Source of the DNA: Phycisphaerae bacterium
GTDB taxonomy: Bacteria; Planctomycetota; Phycisphaerae; Phycisphaerales; UBA1924
Assembly (NCBI GenBank): GCA_016794925.1
Contig: JAEUIW010000001.1
Span: forward strand, 310,001-374,000
Length of the DNA stretch: 64,000 nucleotides
Reading direction: 5' to 3'
Shown here: positions 29,331 to 38,469 of the stretch, one piece after another
How positions within the stretch are numbered: the stretch's first letter is position 1
How the letters are laid out: every line of letters starts with the position of its first letter
Translations under genes and position numbers: made by a program
The notes under the pieces: generated by a model
Told to the model about the DNA's origin: nothing
What the model saw: only the letters and a program-made list of their open reading frames with translations
The model's database searches: none

Positions 29331-31586
29331 TCAGCGTCCCGATCCGGGCTTGGGCTTGCGTTTCTGTTTCGCGCGCACCCCGGGCATGCCGGCGCGGCGA
29401 TCCGAGGCGTCCGCGACCCCGGGAGCGTCCAGTTCGGAGCGCCGTACCTTCCGACCAACCCGGGCGTCGATCGACTCGGGGCCGTCGCGGAAGCGGGGGT
29501 TGGTGCGGAGGGCTCTGGCCTGGTCGCGCAGGCGGGCCGCGGTCTCGAAATCGAGTTTCTCGGCGGCCTCGAGCATCTCGGCCTCGAGGGTGCGGACCAG
29601 TTCATCGCGGTCGAAGGCGGGTTCGGAGGTGCGCGCGGCCTCGCGCACGGCGCGCCGGGCGGCCAGCTCCTGCTCCATGCCGCGGCGGATGGCCTTGCGG
29701 ATGGTCTGCGGGGTGATGCCGTGCGCGCGGTTGTACGCGGTCTGGGCGTCGCGCCGGCGTTCGGTCTCCTCGATCGCGGCGGCCATGGAAGGGGTGACCT
29801 TGTCGGCGTACATGACGACGTGCGCGTCGACGTTGCGTGCGGCGCGGCCGATCTGCTGGATCAGGGAGGTGGCCGAGCGCAGGAACCCCTCCTTGTCGGC
29901 GTCGAGCACGCACACCAGCGAGACCTCGGGCAGGTCGAGCCCCTCGCGCAGCAGGTTGACGCCGACGAGCACGTCGAAGGCGCCCTTGCGCAGGTCGGTC
30001 AGGATCTCCATCCGCTGGATCGCATCGATGTCGGAGTGCAGGTACCGCACGCGCAGGCCGTTCTCGTGCAGGTGCAGGGTCAGGTCCTCGCACAGCCGCT
30101 TGGTCAGCGCCGTCACCAGCACGCGCTGGTCCTTGCCGGCGCGCTCGATGCAGCGTTCCAGCAGGTCGGCCACCTGCCGTGCCGCCGGGCGGATCTCGAT
30201 GGTCGGGTCGAGCAGGCCGGTCGGGCGGATGATCTGTTGCGCGACCACGCCCCCGACCTTGGCCAGTTCGTACGGGCCGGGCGTCGCCGAGACGTAGAGC
30301 GTCCGCGGCAGCATCGCCTCGAATTCCTCGAAACGCAGCGGCCGGTTGTCGAGGGCGCTGGGGAGGCGGAAGCCGTGCTCGACCAGCACCAGCTTCCGGG
30401 CCCGATCGCCGTTGAACATGGCCCGGACCTGCGGGACGGACACGTGCGACTCGTCGATGATGACCAGCCAGTCGCGGAAGTTGCGCCGGGGTCGGGTGGC
30501 CCTCTGGCCCTCGGGCGCGTCCGCGGCGGGCGGGCGGGCGTGGCGATCGAGCTCGGGTCGGCCCGCGCGGTCGGCCTCGGGCGGCGCGAAGTCGAAATAG
30601 TCCATCAGCGTGTAGGGCTTCTCGCCGGGCGGACGACCGTCGAAGTGGCGTGAGTAGTTCTCGACTCCGGAGCAGTACCCGACTTCCTGCATCATCTCGA
30701 GGTCGTAGCGCGTGCGGGCCTGGAGCCGGTGGGCCTCGAGGAGCTTGCCCTGCCCGCGCAGCTCGACCAGGCGGGCGTCGAGCTCGTCGCGGATCGCCTT
30801 GAGCGAGGCGGCGAGTTGCTCGTCCGGCACCACGTAGTGGTTCGCGGGGAAGAGGTGGAACGCGGTCTCCTCCGCGATGACCTCGCCCGAGACCGGGTTG
30901 ATGAGGTGCAGCCGCTCGATCTCGTCGCCGAAAAGCTCGATGCGCACGGCGAACTGCTCGTACGCCGGGAACACGTCGAGCACGTCGCCGCGCACGCGGA
31001 ACATGCCGCGTGTGAACTCGATGTCCGACCGCTTGTACTGCATGGCGTTGAGCGCGAGCAGCACGCCGCGTCGGTCGATGGGCGAGCCCCGCGCGAGGGT
31101 GAGCACCCGGTCGCCGTAGGCCTCGGGCGACCCCAGGCCGAAGATGCACGAGACCGAGGCGACGACGATGGTGTCGCGGCGCGACAGGATGGAGCTGGTG
31201 GCCGCCAGCCGGAGCTTGTCGAGGTCGTCGTTGCGGTTGGAGTCCTTCTCGATGTAGATGTCGCGCTGGGGGATGTACGCCTCGGGCTGGTAATAGTCGT
31301 AGTACGACACGAAGTAGTTCACGCTGTTGTGCGGGAAGAACTCGCGCAGCTCCTCGTACAGTTGGGCCGCGAGCGTCTTGTTGTGACTCATGATGAGCGT
31401 GGGCTTGCCCAGGCGCGCGATCACGTGCGCCATCGTGAAGGTCTTGCCCGTGCCCGTGGCCCCCAGCAGGCACGCCGCCCGCCGACCCGATTCGAACGCC
31501 GAGACGATCTCCTCGATCGCCCGTGGCTGATCACCCGCGGGGGCGAACGGGGCGACGACCTGGAACGGACGTGGCTCGTGGGGCAC
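29331..31586 (-). CDS. uvrB: UvrABC excision nuclease subunit B
   Basis: A 751-residue helicase-like subunit that verifies damage after UvrA loading and recruits UvrC. It has the N-terminal FAPAGDQPRAIEEIVSAFES, Walker A LLGATGTGKTFTMAHVI, the beta-hairpin VNYFVSYYDYYQPEAYIPQR, DESHVSVPQVRAMFNGDRAR, motif V GVNLLREGLDLPEVSLVCVL and motif VI LIQQIGRAARNVDAH. The C-terminal UVR domain (LEAEMLEAAEKLDFETAARL) would bind UvrC. About 60 basic residues extend beyond it, longer than usual. A linker rich in Arg/Ala/Pro (about 345-372) is also extra. It starts at GTG. No LexA-type box was recognised upstream. Confidence 0.97.
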   Translation of the reverse strand: MPHEPRPFQVVAPFAPAGDQPRAIEEIVSAFESGRRAACLLGATGTGKTFTMAHVIARLGKPTLIMSHNKTLAAQLYEELREFFPHNSVNYFVSYYDYYQPEAYIPQRDIYIEKDSNRNDDLDKLRLAATSSILSRRDTIVVASVSCIFGLGSPEAYGDRVLTLARGSPIDRRGVLLALNAMQYKRSDIEFTRGMFRVRGDVLDVFPAYEQFAVRIELFGDEIERLHLINPVSGEVIAEETAFHLFPANHYVVPDEQLAASLKAIRDELDARLVELRGQGKLLEAHRLQARTRYDLEMMQEVGYCSGVENYSRHFDGRPPGEKPYTLMDYFDFAPPEADRAGRPELDRHARPPAADAPEGQRATRPRRNFRDWLVIIDESHVSVPQVRAMFNGDRARKLVLVEHGFRLPSALDNRPLRFEEFEAMLPRTLYVSATPGPYELAKVGGVVAQQIIRPTGLLDPTIEIRPAARQVADLLERCIERAGKDQRVLVTALTKRLCEDLTLHLHENGLRVRYLHSDIDAIQRMEILTDLRKGAFDVLVGVNLLREGLDLPEVSLVCVLDADKEGFLRSATSLIQQIGRAARNVDAHVVMYADKVTPSMAAAIEETERRRDAQTAYNRAHGITPQTIRKAIRRGMEQELAARRAVREAARTSEPAFDRDELVRTLEAEMLEAAEKLDFETAARLRDQARALRTNPRFRDGPESIDARVGRKVRRSELDAPGVADASDRRAGMPGVRAKQKRKPKPGSGR

Positions 31587-31777
31587 CGCCGATGGTAGGA
31601 AAGGCGCCGCACCGCATCGGACGGTCGTTCGGATGCCCGAATCGTTATCGAGGCCGATCGACCGCCCGCGATGGTCCCGCGACTGAGCGTCGCCTTCCGT
31701 CCGGCACGCCCGCTTCTCGACCCGAGCGGGGCGCGAGCACGAGGCCGCGTCGGGGCCGTCGCGCGAGCGGCGTGGAG

Positions 31778-32245
31778 CTACTCAGGAACGCCGATGTCCT
31801 CGTCCCAGAGGGCCGGGCATCGGGCGATGAACTCCCGCATCAGCGCCACGCACTCCGGGTCGTTCATCAGCACGACCTCGGTCCCCTCGGCGCGCAGCCA
31901 ATCCTCCCTGCCCACGAACGTCTCGTGCTCGCCGATCACCACCCGCGGGATGCGGTGCAGCACGGCGGTCCCCGAGCACATCGCGCACGGGCTGAGGGTG
32001 CTGGCGAGTGTCAGGGTGTGCCAGTCGCGCCGCCGCCCCGCGTTGCGGACGCACACCGTCTCGGCGTGCGCCGTGGGATCGCCCGTCTGCACGCGCAGGT
32101 TGTGGCCCAGGGCCACGACCACGCCCGAGGGATCGATCAGCGCCGAGCCGATCGGGATTCCACCCTCGCGCAGGGACTTCCGCGCCTGGGCCAGCGCGGC
32201 ATCGAGCGCGCGACGATGCAACTCGGATCGAGAATCGACGCTCAC
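31778..32245 (-). CDS. Zinc-dependent cytosine deaminase of the yeast FCY1 type
   Basis: A 155-residue CDA-fold enzyme. The zinc site is formed by the His in TAHAETVCV, with the adjacent Glu as proton shuttle, and by the two Cys of STLSPCAMCSGTAVLHRIPR. Three features match yeast cytosine deaminase rather than TadA or guanine deaminase: LREGGIPIGSALIDPSG, VVIGEHETFVG with GTEVVLMNDPECVALMREFI, and a C-terminal cap ending ALWDEDIGVPE (FCY1 ends in a similar W-x-EDIG). The likely reaction is cytosine to uracil for pyrimidine salvage. Most bacteria use the unrelated CodA amidohydrolase. The stop overlaps the glycosyltransferase start... order by ATGA: this gene's ATG (32245) overlaps the upstream gene's stop. 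Confidence 0.75.
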   Translation of the reverse strand: MSVDSRSELHRRALDAALAQARKSLREGGIPIGSALIDPSGVVVALGHNLRVQTGDPTAHAETVCVRNAGRRRDWHTLTLASTLSPCAMCSGTAVLHRIPRVVIGEHETFVGREDWLRAEGTEVVLMNDPECVALMREFIARCPALWDEDIGVPE

Positions 32246-34014
32246 GCGACGCCTCCCTTCAGATAATCGGACCAGACGGACGTGATCGCCCGCTCGAACT
32301 CCCGTGCGAACGCCTCGCCGTTCCCGATCGTCGCCCGCACCGCTTCACGGGCCCGTCCCCGCCACGCCGCGCGCGCCGCCGGATCGTTCGCCAGCCCGAC
32401 CGCGATCCGGACGTAGCTCGCCGGGTCCGGTGCAACCCATTCCGTCTTTCCCAGGTGCGTGAGCAGCGAGGCTCCGACCCTCCCCGCGTGCGTGCCGCCG
32501 GCCAGCGTCACCACGGGAAGCCCCATCCAGAGCGCCTCGCAGGTGGTGGTGGTTCCGTTGTACGGGAACGGGTCGAGCGCCACGTCCGCCCGCTGGTAGG
32601 TCCGAAGCGGATCCTCATCGACCCAGCCCAGGAGGGTCAGTCGTTCGGCCGACAACCCCGCGATCGCAAAACGCTCCTGCATCTCCCGCCGCGCCTCGTC
32701 GTGCGCCAGGGCCGCCGCCTTGAGCAGCAGCGACGAACGCGGCGCGGCGTTGACGACCCGCGCCCACAGCTCCACGGTCTCTTCGCTCAACTTGCTGAGC
32801 ACGTTGAACGACGCGAACACGACCGGCGCGTCCGCCGGGCGCGGCGCCGGCTCCGGCGGCTTGGGCCCGATCGGTCCGAAGCAGACGAAGCACCGACCCA
32901 GCCGGAGCAGCCGCTCGGCGCACCGCCGCTCGAAGCCGTCGGGATCGGTCACCGCGTCCACGATCCGCCAGCCCACCGACTCCAGCCCGGTCGTGTTCGG
33001 GTAACCGAGGTACGTCGCCTGCACGGGCGCGGCACGGAGCGCCATCACGCCCAGGCGTTCACCCGCGGAGAGCCCCGACAGATCGATCAGCACGTCCGTG
33101 CCGCGCGCGCGAATCAGCTCCGCGGCGGCCCGATCGCCCAGCGCATGCAGATCGTCCCACGACGCGAACAGCCCGCGCAGCTCGTCCGTGATCGCGTCGC
33201 GCCGGGCGTTGGTGGAGAACGCGAGCGGCTCGATCGTGCTCCGATCGAGGTGGCGCAGCAGCGGCCCGAGAAAGTGCGCGCAGGAATGCGACCGCAGATC
33301 CCCGGACATGAACCCGACGCGGATCGCGCCCGCTCCGCGTGCGTCCGAGGCCCGGCGCGGCGGAAGCGGAGAGAGCGGTTCTCCCGCCGCGAGCGTCTCC
33401 GCGCGTCCGAATCGTCGGTGCGCCTCGGCGATCGCGGTGGGGTCGAGGTCCGGGACGTAGTTCATGGTCGCGGCGCGGGCGTAGAGAAGATCCCGGTCCT
33501 CGGGCGCGCGTGCCAGGGCGGATTCGATCAACCGCAGCGATTCTCGTGCCCGCCCGGTCGCGCTCAGCGACGACGCGAGCAGCCCCGTGAAAACCGCGTC
33601 GCTGGGCGTGAGGGCGAGCCCGCGACGCGCCAGCTCGCCCACCTCGTGGTGCCGCTGCTGCATCACCAGCAGGGTCGCCAGCCCTTCCAGGGCCTCCAGC
33701 CGCGTCGGCTCCGCGGTCAGGGCCGCGCGGTACGCCGCGATGGCCCGGCCCGCATCCCCCACCACGCCCAGGGCCGAGCCGCACAAGCTCTGCACGGTCG
33801 GGTCCTGAGGGTGTTCCTGGGCCGCACGCCGGGCCAGAAACCCCGCCCGCTCGTGATCGCCCGCGATGGCCAGCGCCAGCCCCAGCAGCGCCCCGGCATG
33901 CCCATCGCGCGGGCGGAGGCGCGCGTGCCGATCGAGCAGGGCCGCGGCCTCGCGCGCGCGGCCCGAGGCGATCAGGGACTGGGCCTGCAGCACGACCGGC
34001 GCCGGACGCGACAT
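32242..34014 (-). CDS. TPR protein with GT41 (O-GlcNAc transferase-like) glycosyltransferase domain
   Basis: A 590-residue protein. Residues about 5-190 hold four or five TPR units (for example QSLCGSALGVVGDAGRAIAA). Residues about 215-580 match the SPINDLY/OGT catalytic region: IRVGFMSGDLRSHSCAHFLG, VLIDLSGLSAGERLGVMALR, APVQATYLGYPNTTGLESVG, FASFNVLSKLSEETVELWAR, DPFPYNGTTTTCEALWMGLP and GRVGASLLTHLGKTEWVA. Family members transfer a sugar from a UDP donor to Ser/Thr, Asn or carbohydrate acceptors, and the TPRs present the acceptor. There is no signal peptide, so it acts in the cytoplasm. It is coupled (ATGA) to the cytosine deaminase downstream, an unexplained pairing. Confidence 0.85.
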   Translation of the reverse strand: MSRPAPVVLQAQSLIASGRAREAAALLDRHARLRPRDGHAGALLGLALAIAGDHERAGFLARRAAQEHPQDPTVQSLCGSALGVVGDAGRAIAAYRAALTAEPTRLEALEGLATLLVMQQRHHEVGELARRGLALTPSDAVFTGLLASSLSATGRARESLRLIESALARAPEDRDLLYARAATMNYVPDLDPTAIAEAHRRFGRAETLAAGEPLSPLPPRRASDARGAGAIRVGFMSGDLRSHSCAHFLGPLLRHLDRSTIEPLAFSTNARRDAITDELRGLFASWDDLHALGDRAAAELIRARGTDVLIDLSGLSAGERLGVMALRAAPVQATYLGYPNTTGLESVGWRIVDAVTDPDGFERRCAERLLRLGRCFVCFGPIGPKPPEPAPRPADAPVVFASFNVLSKLSEETVELWARVVNAAPRSSLLLKAAALAHDEARREMQERFAIAGLSAERLTLLGWVDEDPLRTYQRADVALDPFPYNGTTTTCEALWMGLPVVTLAGGTHAGRVGASLLTHLGKTEWVAPDPASYVRIAVGLANDPAARAAWRGRAREAVRATIGNGEAFAREFERAITSVWSDYLKGGVA

Positions 34015-34058
34015 GAGCCGATGCTAGCGGCCGCTCACCCGCCGCGCCGTGCCGCGAC

Positions 34059-36647
34059 TCAGCCCTTCATGGCCGCGAGCAGCTCGCGCGGGTGCTTCCG
34101 GTTCAGGCTCAGGATCGAGGGCAGCGCCGCCGCCAGCGTGATCACGGTCACGATCCCCCAGCCCGCGGCGATGGGCCCCACCGGGGGACGCACCGTGAGC
34201 GAGAGCCCGATTAGGGCCGCGTTGATCCGCTGGCCCGTCCATGCGCCCTGGATGCCCATGAGCGTGCCCAGCACGCACGCCGCCAGCGCGACGACCAGCG
34301 CCTCGCCCACGATCAGCCGCGCCAGCAGGCCCCTGGGCGCGCCCACCGCGCGCAGCACCCCGAACTCGAACTGCCGGCCCTGGATCGACGCCACGATCAG
34401 GTTCGCCACCCCCAGGCACGCCACCAGCATCGCGGCCACCGCCACGAACGAGAACACGAACAGCGACCCGGCGATGAAGGCGCGGATCTCCTCCTTGATC
34501 TGCCGCCCCGAGCCCGCGCCCAGCACGCCCGGGCCCGCCGCACGCCGCAGGTCGCTCAGCACCGCGTCGTCCTTCACCCCGGGGGTGAACGCGATCTGCA
34601 CGAGGTTCACCGTGTCGTTGCCGAAACGCTCGGTCAGGTCGCGACGCGAGCCGAAGACCGCGTTCACGGCCTGGTCCAGGTACTGATCCCCGATGTCGAA
34701 GAATTTGCTGGCGATGTCAAGGCCCGGGCTCGACACCACGCCCACGATCTCGAACTCGAACGATCGGCCGTCCGACCCGAGCTTCAACCGGTCCCCGACC
34801 CCCAGCCCGCGCGCCACCTTGAACTCCTTGGCCACCAGCACCGCGCCGCCCTCGGCCAGCCGCCGCTTGGCCCGTTCGGGGTCGCCCTCGATGAACCGCA
34901 GCATCGTCATCGAGAAGAACGTCTCCGGCTCGAACGCGATGAACGTCGTCTTGTACGCGCTCAGCCCCCGGATCCCGAACGCGTCCGTCTCCACGGCCTG
35001 GAGCGTGATCGCGCACGTCTTCTCGACGAACGGCAGCGCCCGGATCCGCTCCACCGCCGCCTCGTCCAGCGCGAAGCCGTGCACGAACGCGTCCGGGAAT
35101 TCCAGCGTCGAGACCCAGTCCTGCATCACGCTCCGCCCGTTCGTCCAGATGATGACCATCAGCGCCAGGCCCACCATCATCGCCCCGGACGTGAACCCGT
35201 ACCGGAACGGCGTCGCCGCGATCGCCCGCGTCAGAATCCGCGGCGGCAGCCGCAGCAGCCGCGCGATCCACGGGCCGGCCGCCCGGGCCGCGATCCACAC
35301 GGTCGGCACCCCGAGCAGAAAATACGCACAGAACATCACCGGCAACCCCAGCGACACGTGGCCCCAGAACACCAGGTTCCCGTCTCGCGGCAGCGTCACC
35401 ACCGCCAGTTGCAACCCCACGCCGATCAGCCCCGCCGCCGCGCACAGCGCCAGGTGCGCCCGCCTGGGCGCCCGGGCCCGGACCTGCAGCCCCGAGAGCG
35501 GGGTCGAGCGCGCCGCCGTCCAGGCCGGGAACGCGGCGCCCAGCAGGCCCGCGCCCACGGAGCCCGCGAACGCCAGCGTCACCCCCAGCGTGGACACGCT
35601 CAGGCCCCCGGGCAACTGCTCGGGGAACAGCAGCACCAGCACCAGCCCCATCGCCATCCCCAGCGGCACGCCCGCCGACGCCCCCAGCCCGCCCACGATC
35701 AGCCCGTGCGCGAGCTGCGATTCCGCAAGCTGGCCGCGTTCGGCCCCGATGCACCGCAGCACGCTCAGCTCGCGCTGCCGCTCCGTCACGTCCGTGGTCA
35801 GCCCCGTCATGATGATGAACGCCGCCGACAGGAACGAGAGCACCGCCGCGATGGCCAGGCCCACCTGGTTCGATTGCATGTTCTTGTACAGGCCGGACGT
35901 CACGCGCTCCGTCGCCTGAACCGCAATCCCCTTGGGAACCGTTCCCTTGTATCGTTCCACCACCGCCGTCGCCGTCGCGATGACCCCTTCCCCGATGGTC
36001 GCCCGATCCGACCCGCGCAGTTTCGCGTCGATCGACGTGACCCGCCCCCGACGCTCCGCCAGCTCGCCCATGGTCCGGAGCGACGTGTACGCGGCGGGTC
36101 GGCCGATCATCCCCAGCGGCAGCGGCTTGACGACCCCGACCACCCGCAGCGTCGCCTCGTCCCCGAAACGCGCCACCCGCAGCACGTCCCCCGGTTCCGC
36201 CTTGAGATCCCGGGCCGCGGGCTCCTCCAGCACCACTTCGCCGTCGCCGGCCAGCCCGCGCCCCCGCAGCACCACCCTCGGCCGGAGACGGGCCTCCGGG
36301 ACGATGTCCACGCCCACCCCGTCCACGATCAACTCGGTGCCCGTGCCCGCGTGCTGGAGCGTGAGCGTGGACATGAGGCGCCCCACGGCCAGCTCAACCT
36401 CCGGCCATCCCCGGACCCGCTCGACCAGCGCCGCGTCGAAGCTCGTCCCCCCCACGTGACGCACCCGCACGTCGCCCGCGCCCACCGTCGCGTCCACGCG
36501 CATCTTGATCGCCCGATCCAGCGACGCCATCGCGCACGACACGGCCACGATGAGCGCCGACGAGAGCGCCACCGACGCCATCAGCAGCCCCGTCCGGCTA
36601 CGCCGTTCGGACAAGTTCTTGATAGCGAGTCGCCACGCCGGCCGCAT
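34059..36647 (-). CDS. ABC exporter permease with two FtsX domains
   Basis: An 862-residue permease with about ten membrane segments. One lies at residues about 18-40, three around 265-395 (MSNQ.. region through GMAMGLVLVLLFPEQ), further segments at about 420-540, and three at the C-terminus (FVFSFVAVAAMLVACLGVAN and beyond). Two FtsX cores separated by extracytoplasmic domains are typical of the YbbP/LolE-like large permeases. RSRTGLLMASVALSSALIVA at the N-terminus and FEFGVLRAVGAPRGLLARLI at the C-terminus are family landmarks. Its first 50 bp overlap the ATPase gene, so the two form one machine. The cargo is unknown; lipids, lipoproteins or peptides are possible. Confidence 0.85.
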   Translation of the reverse strand: MRPAWRLAIKNLSERRSRTGLLMASVALSSALIVAVSCAMASLDRAIKMRVDATVGAGDVRVRHVGGTSFDAALVERVRGWPEVELAVGRLMSTLTLQHAGTGTELIVDGVGVDIVPEARLRPRVVLRGRGLAGDGEVVLEEPAARDLKAEPGDVLRVARFGDEATLRVVGVVKPLPLGMIGRPAAYTSLRTMGELAERRGRVTSIDAKLRGSDRATIGEGVIATATAVVERYKGTVPKGIAVQATERVTSGLYKNMQSNQVGLAIAAVLSFLSAAFIIMTGLTTDVTERQRELSVLRCIGAERGQLAESQLAHGLIVGGLGASAGVPLGMAMGLVLVLLFPEQLPGGLSVSTLGVTLAFAGSVGAGLLGAAFPAWTAARSTPLSGLQVRARAPRRAHLALCAAAGLIGVGLQLAVVTLPRDGNLVFWGHVSLGLPVMFCAYFLLGVPTVWIAARAAGPWIARLLRLPPRILTRAIAATPFRYGFTSGAMMVGLALMVIIWTNGRSVMQDWVSTLEFPDAFVHGFALDEAAVERIRALPFVEKTCAITLQAVETDAFGIRGLSAYKTTFIAFEPETFFSMTMLRFIEGDPERAKRRLAEGGAVLVAKEFKVARGLGVGDRLKLGSDGRSFEFEIVGVVSSPGLDIASKFFDIGDQYLDQAVNAVFGSRRDLTERFGNDTVNLVQIAFTPGVKDDAVLSDLRRAAGPGVLGAGSGRQIKEEIRAFIAGSLFVFSFVAVAAMLVACLGVANLIVASIQGRQFEFGVLRAVGAPRGLLARLIVGEALVVALAACVLGTLMGIQGAWTGQRINAALIGLSLTVRPPVGPIAAGWGIVTVITLAAALPSILSLNRKHPRELLAAMKG

Positions 36648-37452
36648 CCAGTCCCTCGCTTTCGATCGTCCCCGTCACCGCCCCGTCCTGGAGAACATGC
36701 ACCCGCGCGCAGTGGGCCGCCGCGGCGGGCTCGTGCGTCACCATCACCACCGTGATCTGCTGCTCCTGCGCGATCCCGCCCAGCAGCCGCCACAGTTTCT
36801 CCGCGCTCACCGAGTCAAGGTTGCCCGTGGGCTCGTCCGCCAGCACCACCCGCGGCGCGTACAGCAGGGCCCGCGCGATCGCCACCCGCTGCTGCTCCCC
36901 CCCCGAGAGCGCATCGGGCCGGTGATCCCCGCGCCCCTCGAGCCCCAGCGAGGCCAGCAGCGCTTCGGAGCGCTCCCGAAGCCCCGCGGCGCTGTCCCCC
37001 GCGAGGGCCCCGGGCAGTTCCACGTTCTCCCGCGCCGTCAGCGTCGGGATGAGGTTGAACTGCTGAAACACGATGCCGAGGTTGCGCCGCCGCAGGTTGG
37101 TCAGCTGACGCTCCGTCATCGTGTGCAGCGCGTGCCCGGAGACGAACAGCTCGCCCCGATCCGGCGCGTCCAGGGCCGCCAGCAGGTGCAGCAGCGTGCT
37201 CTTGCCCGATCCCGAAGCGCCCATGATCGCGTAAAACCCCGGCCCGTCGATCGTCAGGTCCACGCCCCGCAGGGCACGCACCTCACGCCCCGCAGTTCGA
37301 TAGGTCTTGTGGACCCCCGAGCACCGGATCACCGCGCCCGAACCCGAGTCCCCCCCGGGGCGACCATCCCCGGGGGCCGAACGCGGGCCCGATTCCGAAC
37401 TCGCATGGCTCCCGAGGGCCGTCACGTTGATTCCGCCCCTTTCCACCCGCAT
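36598..37452 (-). CDS. LolD/MacB-type ABC transporter ATP-binding protein
   Basis: About 284 residues. The ATPase core begins near residue 45 (IRCSGVHKTYRTAGREVRAL). It has Walker A GASGSGKSTLLHLLAALDAP, Q-loop IVFQQFNLIPTLTARENVEL, signature LSGGEQQRVAIARALLYAPR, Walker B VVLADEPTGNLDS and H-loop VMVTHEPAAA. This is the LolD/MacB/FtsE class that partners FtsX-type permeases. Its last 50 bp overlap the start of the permease gene. The N-terminal 40 residues are Gly/Ser/Pro-rich and the start is uncertain: ATG 37506 and a GTG further in are also possible. Confidence 0.88.
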   Translation of the reverse strand: MRVERGGINVTALGSHASSESGPRSAPGDGRPGGDSGSGAVIRCSGVHKTYRTAGREVRALRGVDLTIDGPGFYAIMGASGSGKSTLLHLLAALDAPDRGELFVSGHALHTMTERQLTNLRRRNLGIVFQQFNLIPTLTARENVELPGALAGDSAAGLRERSEALLASLGLEGRGDHRPDALSGGEQQRVAIARALLYAPRVVLADEPTGNLDSVSAEKLWRLLGGIAQEQQITVVMVTHEPAAAAHCARVHVLQDGAVTGTIESEGLDAAGVATRYQELVRTA

Positions 37453-37530
37453 CCGTCCGAACTCACGCGGCTCCGGAGGCCCTCCCGCCCGGCCCGCGCT
37501 CTCCACCCCGGCCCGCCGAGAACGTCCCGG

Positions 37531-37920
37531 TCAGTGCTTGAACGTTGTTTCGTATTTCGCGGCATCCATGCACCCGGAGAGCCCGGCCCGGTCCGAGACC
37601 CGGACCTTGACCAGCCATCCCTTGCCGTACGGGTCGGAATTCAGCAGCGAAGGGTCCTCCTTCACCGCCGCGTTCACCTCGGTCACTTCTCCCCCCGCCG
37701 CGCAGTAGACGTCGCTCGTGGCCTTGACCGACTCGACCTCACCGATCGGGTCGCCCGGCCGGATCTTCGTCCCCACGGGCTTCATCTCGGCGTAGGTCAC
37801 GTCCGTGAGCTGCTCGACCGCGAAGTGCGTCAGGCCCAGGGTCAGCACATCCCCGTCGAGCTTGTGCCACTCATGCGATTCGGAGTAGACGCGGTCTGCG
37901 GGCGGGTGCGGAGAGCCCAT
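37531..37920 (-). CDS. gcvH: Glycine cleavage system H protein
   Basis: A 129-residue lipoyl carrier of the glycine cleavage complex, shuttling the aminomethyl group from GcvP to GcvT. It has YSESHEWHKLDGDVLTLGLT, HFAVEQLTDVTYAEMKPVGT and IGEVESVKATSDVYCAAGGE, where the Lys in SVKATSD is the lipoylation site. The end NSDPYGKGWLVKVRVSD is also typical. ATG 37920 gives the usual family length; an ATG ten codons upstream (37950) is possible. gcvT and gcvP are not in the window, so the complex is encoded in pieces. It precedes the ABC exporter genes on the same strand, possibly by chance. Confidence 0.93.
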   Translation of the reverse strand: MGSPHPPADRVYSESHEWHKLDGDVLTLGLTHFAVEQLTDVTYAEMKPVGTKIRPGDPIGEVESVKATSDVYCAAGGEVTEVNAAVKEDPSLLNSDPYGKGWLVKVRVSDRAGLSGCMDAAKYETTFKH

Positions 37921-38039
37921 CGGTGCGGTTTCCTGAGACAGAAGGTGCATCCGTCCGGGCTCGACGCACGCCGAATCCGGTCCAGATTCGATTCTAGGCC
38001 GGACACGTGAGTGGTCCGATCGTGCCGCGCTCCCTCGCC

Positions 38040-38340
38040 CTGCGCCGATTGTCGTTGGATTTACGCACTACCCAGCGGGATCGTGTCGTGATGGACAGCC
38101 CTTTCGACCGTTTAATCCCTTATTAAGGTGGTTCTGGACCAGCATTCTGAAAAAATCAAGTCATGTTCGTAAAAAGTTTGTATGTGGATGACTGAATCTT
38201 CTCATACTGAACGTTCGATAACCTCTTCTCAGTGGCGAACCCGAACTTCGAACCGGTTCCTCACGAATAGTCTCCGGCGGAACAAACCTGGTTTCTCCCC
38301 TCCGGACGGCCGGCGCTTCTTGAGCCCGGCCGTCTTTTTT
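38040..38340 (+). other. AT-rich noncoding island, candidate small RNA or leader
   Basis: The gap 37921-38469 contains no convincing gene. Its middle (about 38040-38340) is conspicuously A/T-rich for this genome, with runs such as aaaaaatc and gtaaaaagtttg. It ends in a strong plus-strand intrinsic terminator. A terminator here must stop a transcript that begins inside the gap, because the gene to the left is on the other strand. The stretch is therefore a candidate noncoding RNA, or an attenuated leader for the operon starting at 38470. I could not match it to 6S RNA, tmRNA, SRP RNA, RNase P RNA or a known riboswitch, and found no confident promoter. Confidence 0.45.
38305..38340 (+). terminator. 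Rho-independent terminator
   Basis: The 9-bp stem gacggccgg (38305-38313) / ccggccgtc (38326-38334) closes a 12-nt loop that can add two more inner pairs. It is followed directly by six T (38335-38340). GC-rich stem plus T tract is a textbook intrinsic terminator for plus-strand RNA. It lies 130 bp before the next plus-strand gene. Confidence 0.8.
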
Positions 38341-38469
38341 CTTGCGCACTTGCCCAAAGCAAGATCCTGTGTGTGTTCGGATCGCACGTCATCCGGAACG
38401 CTCGCCCGGCGCGGCGCGCACGCCCGTGTCGCTGGCCCCCGCGCGTGCGCCCCGGTACATTGCCCGCGC

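Noticed and set aside
38235-38262. A T-loop-like string (ttcgaacc) suggesting a tRNA in the AT-rich island
   Set aside because: The flanking bases do not form a T-stem, and no acceptor or anticodon arms can be paired.
38161-38349. A 62-codon minus-strand frame in the AT-rich island
   Set aside because: Its composition does not match genes of this genome, and it runs antisense through the intrinsic terminator.
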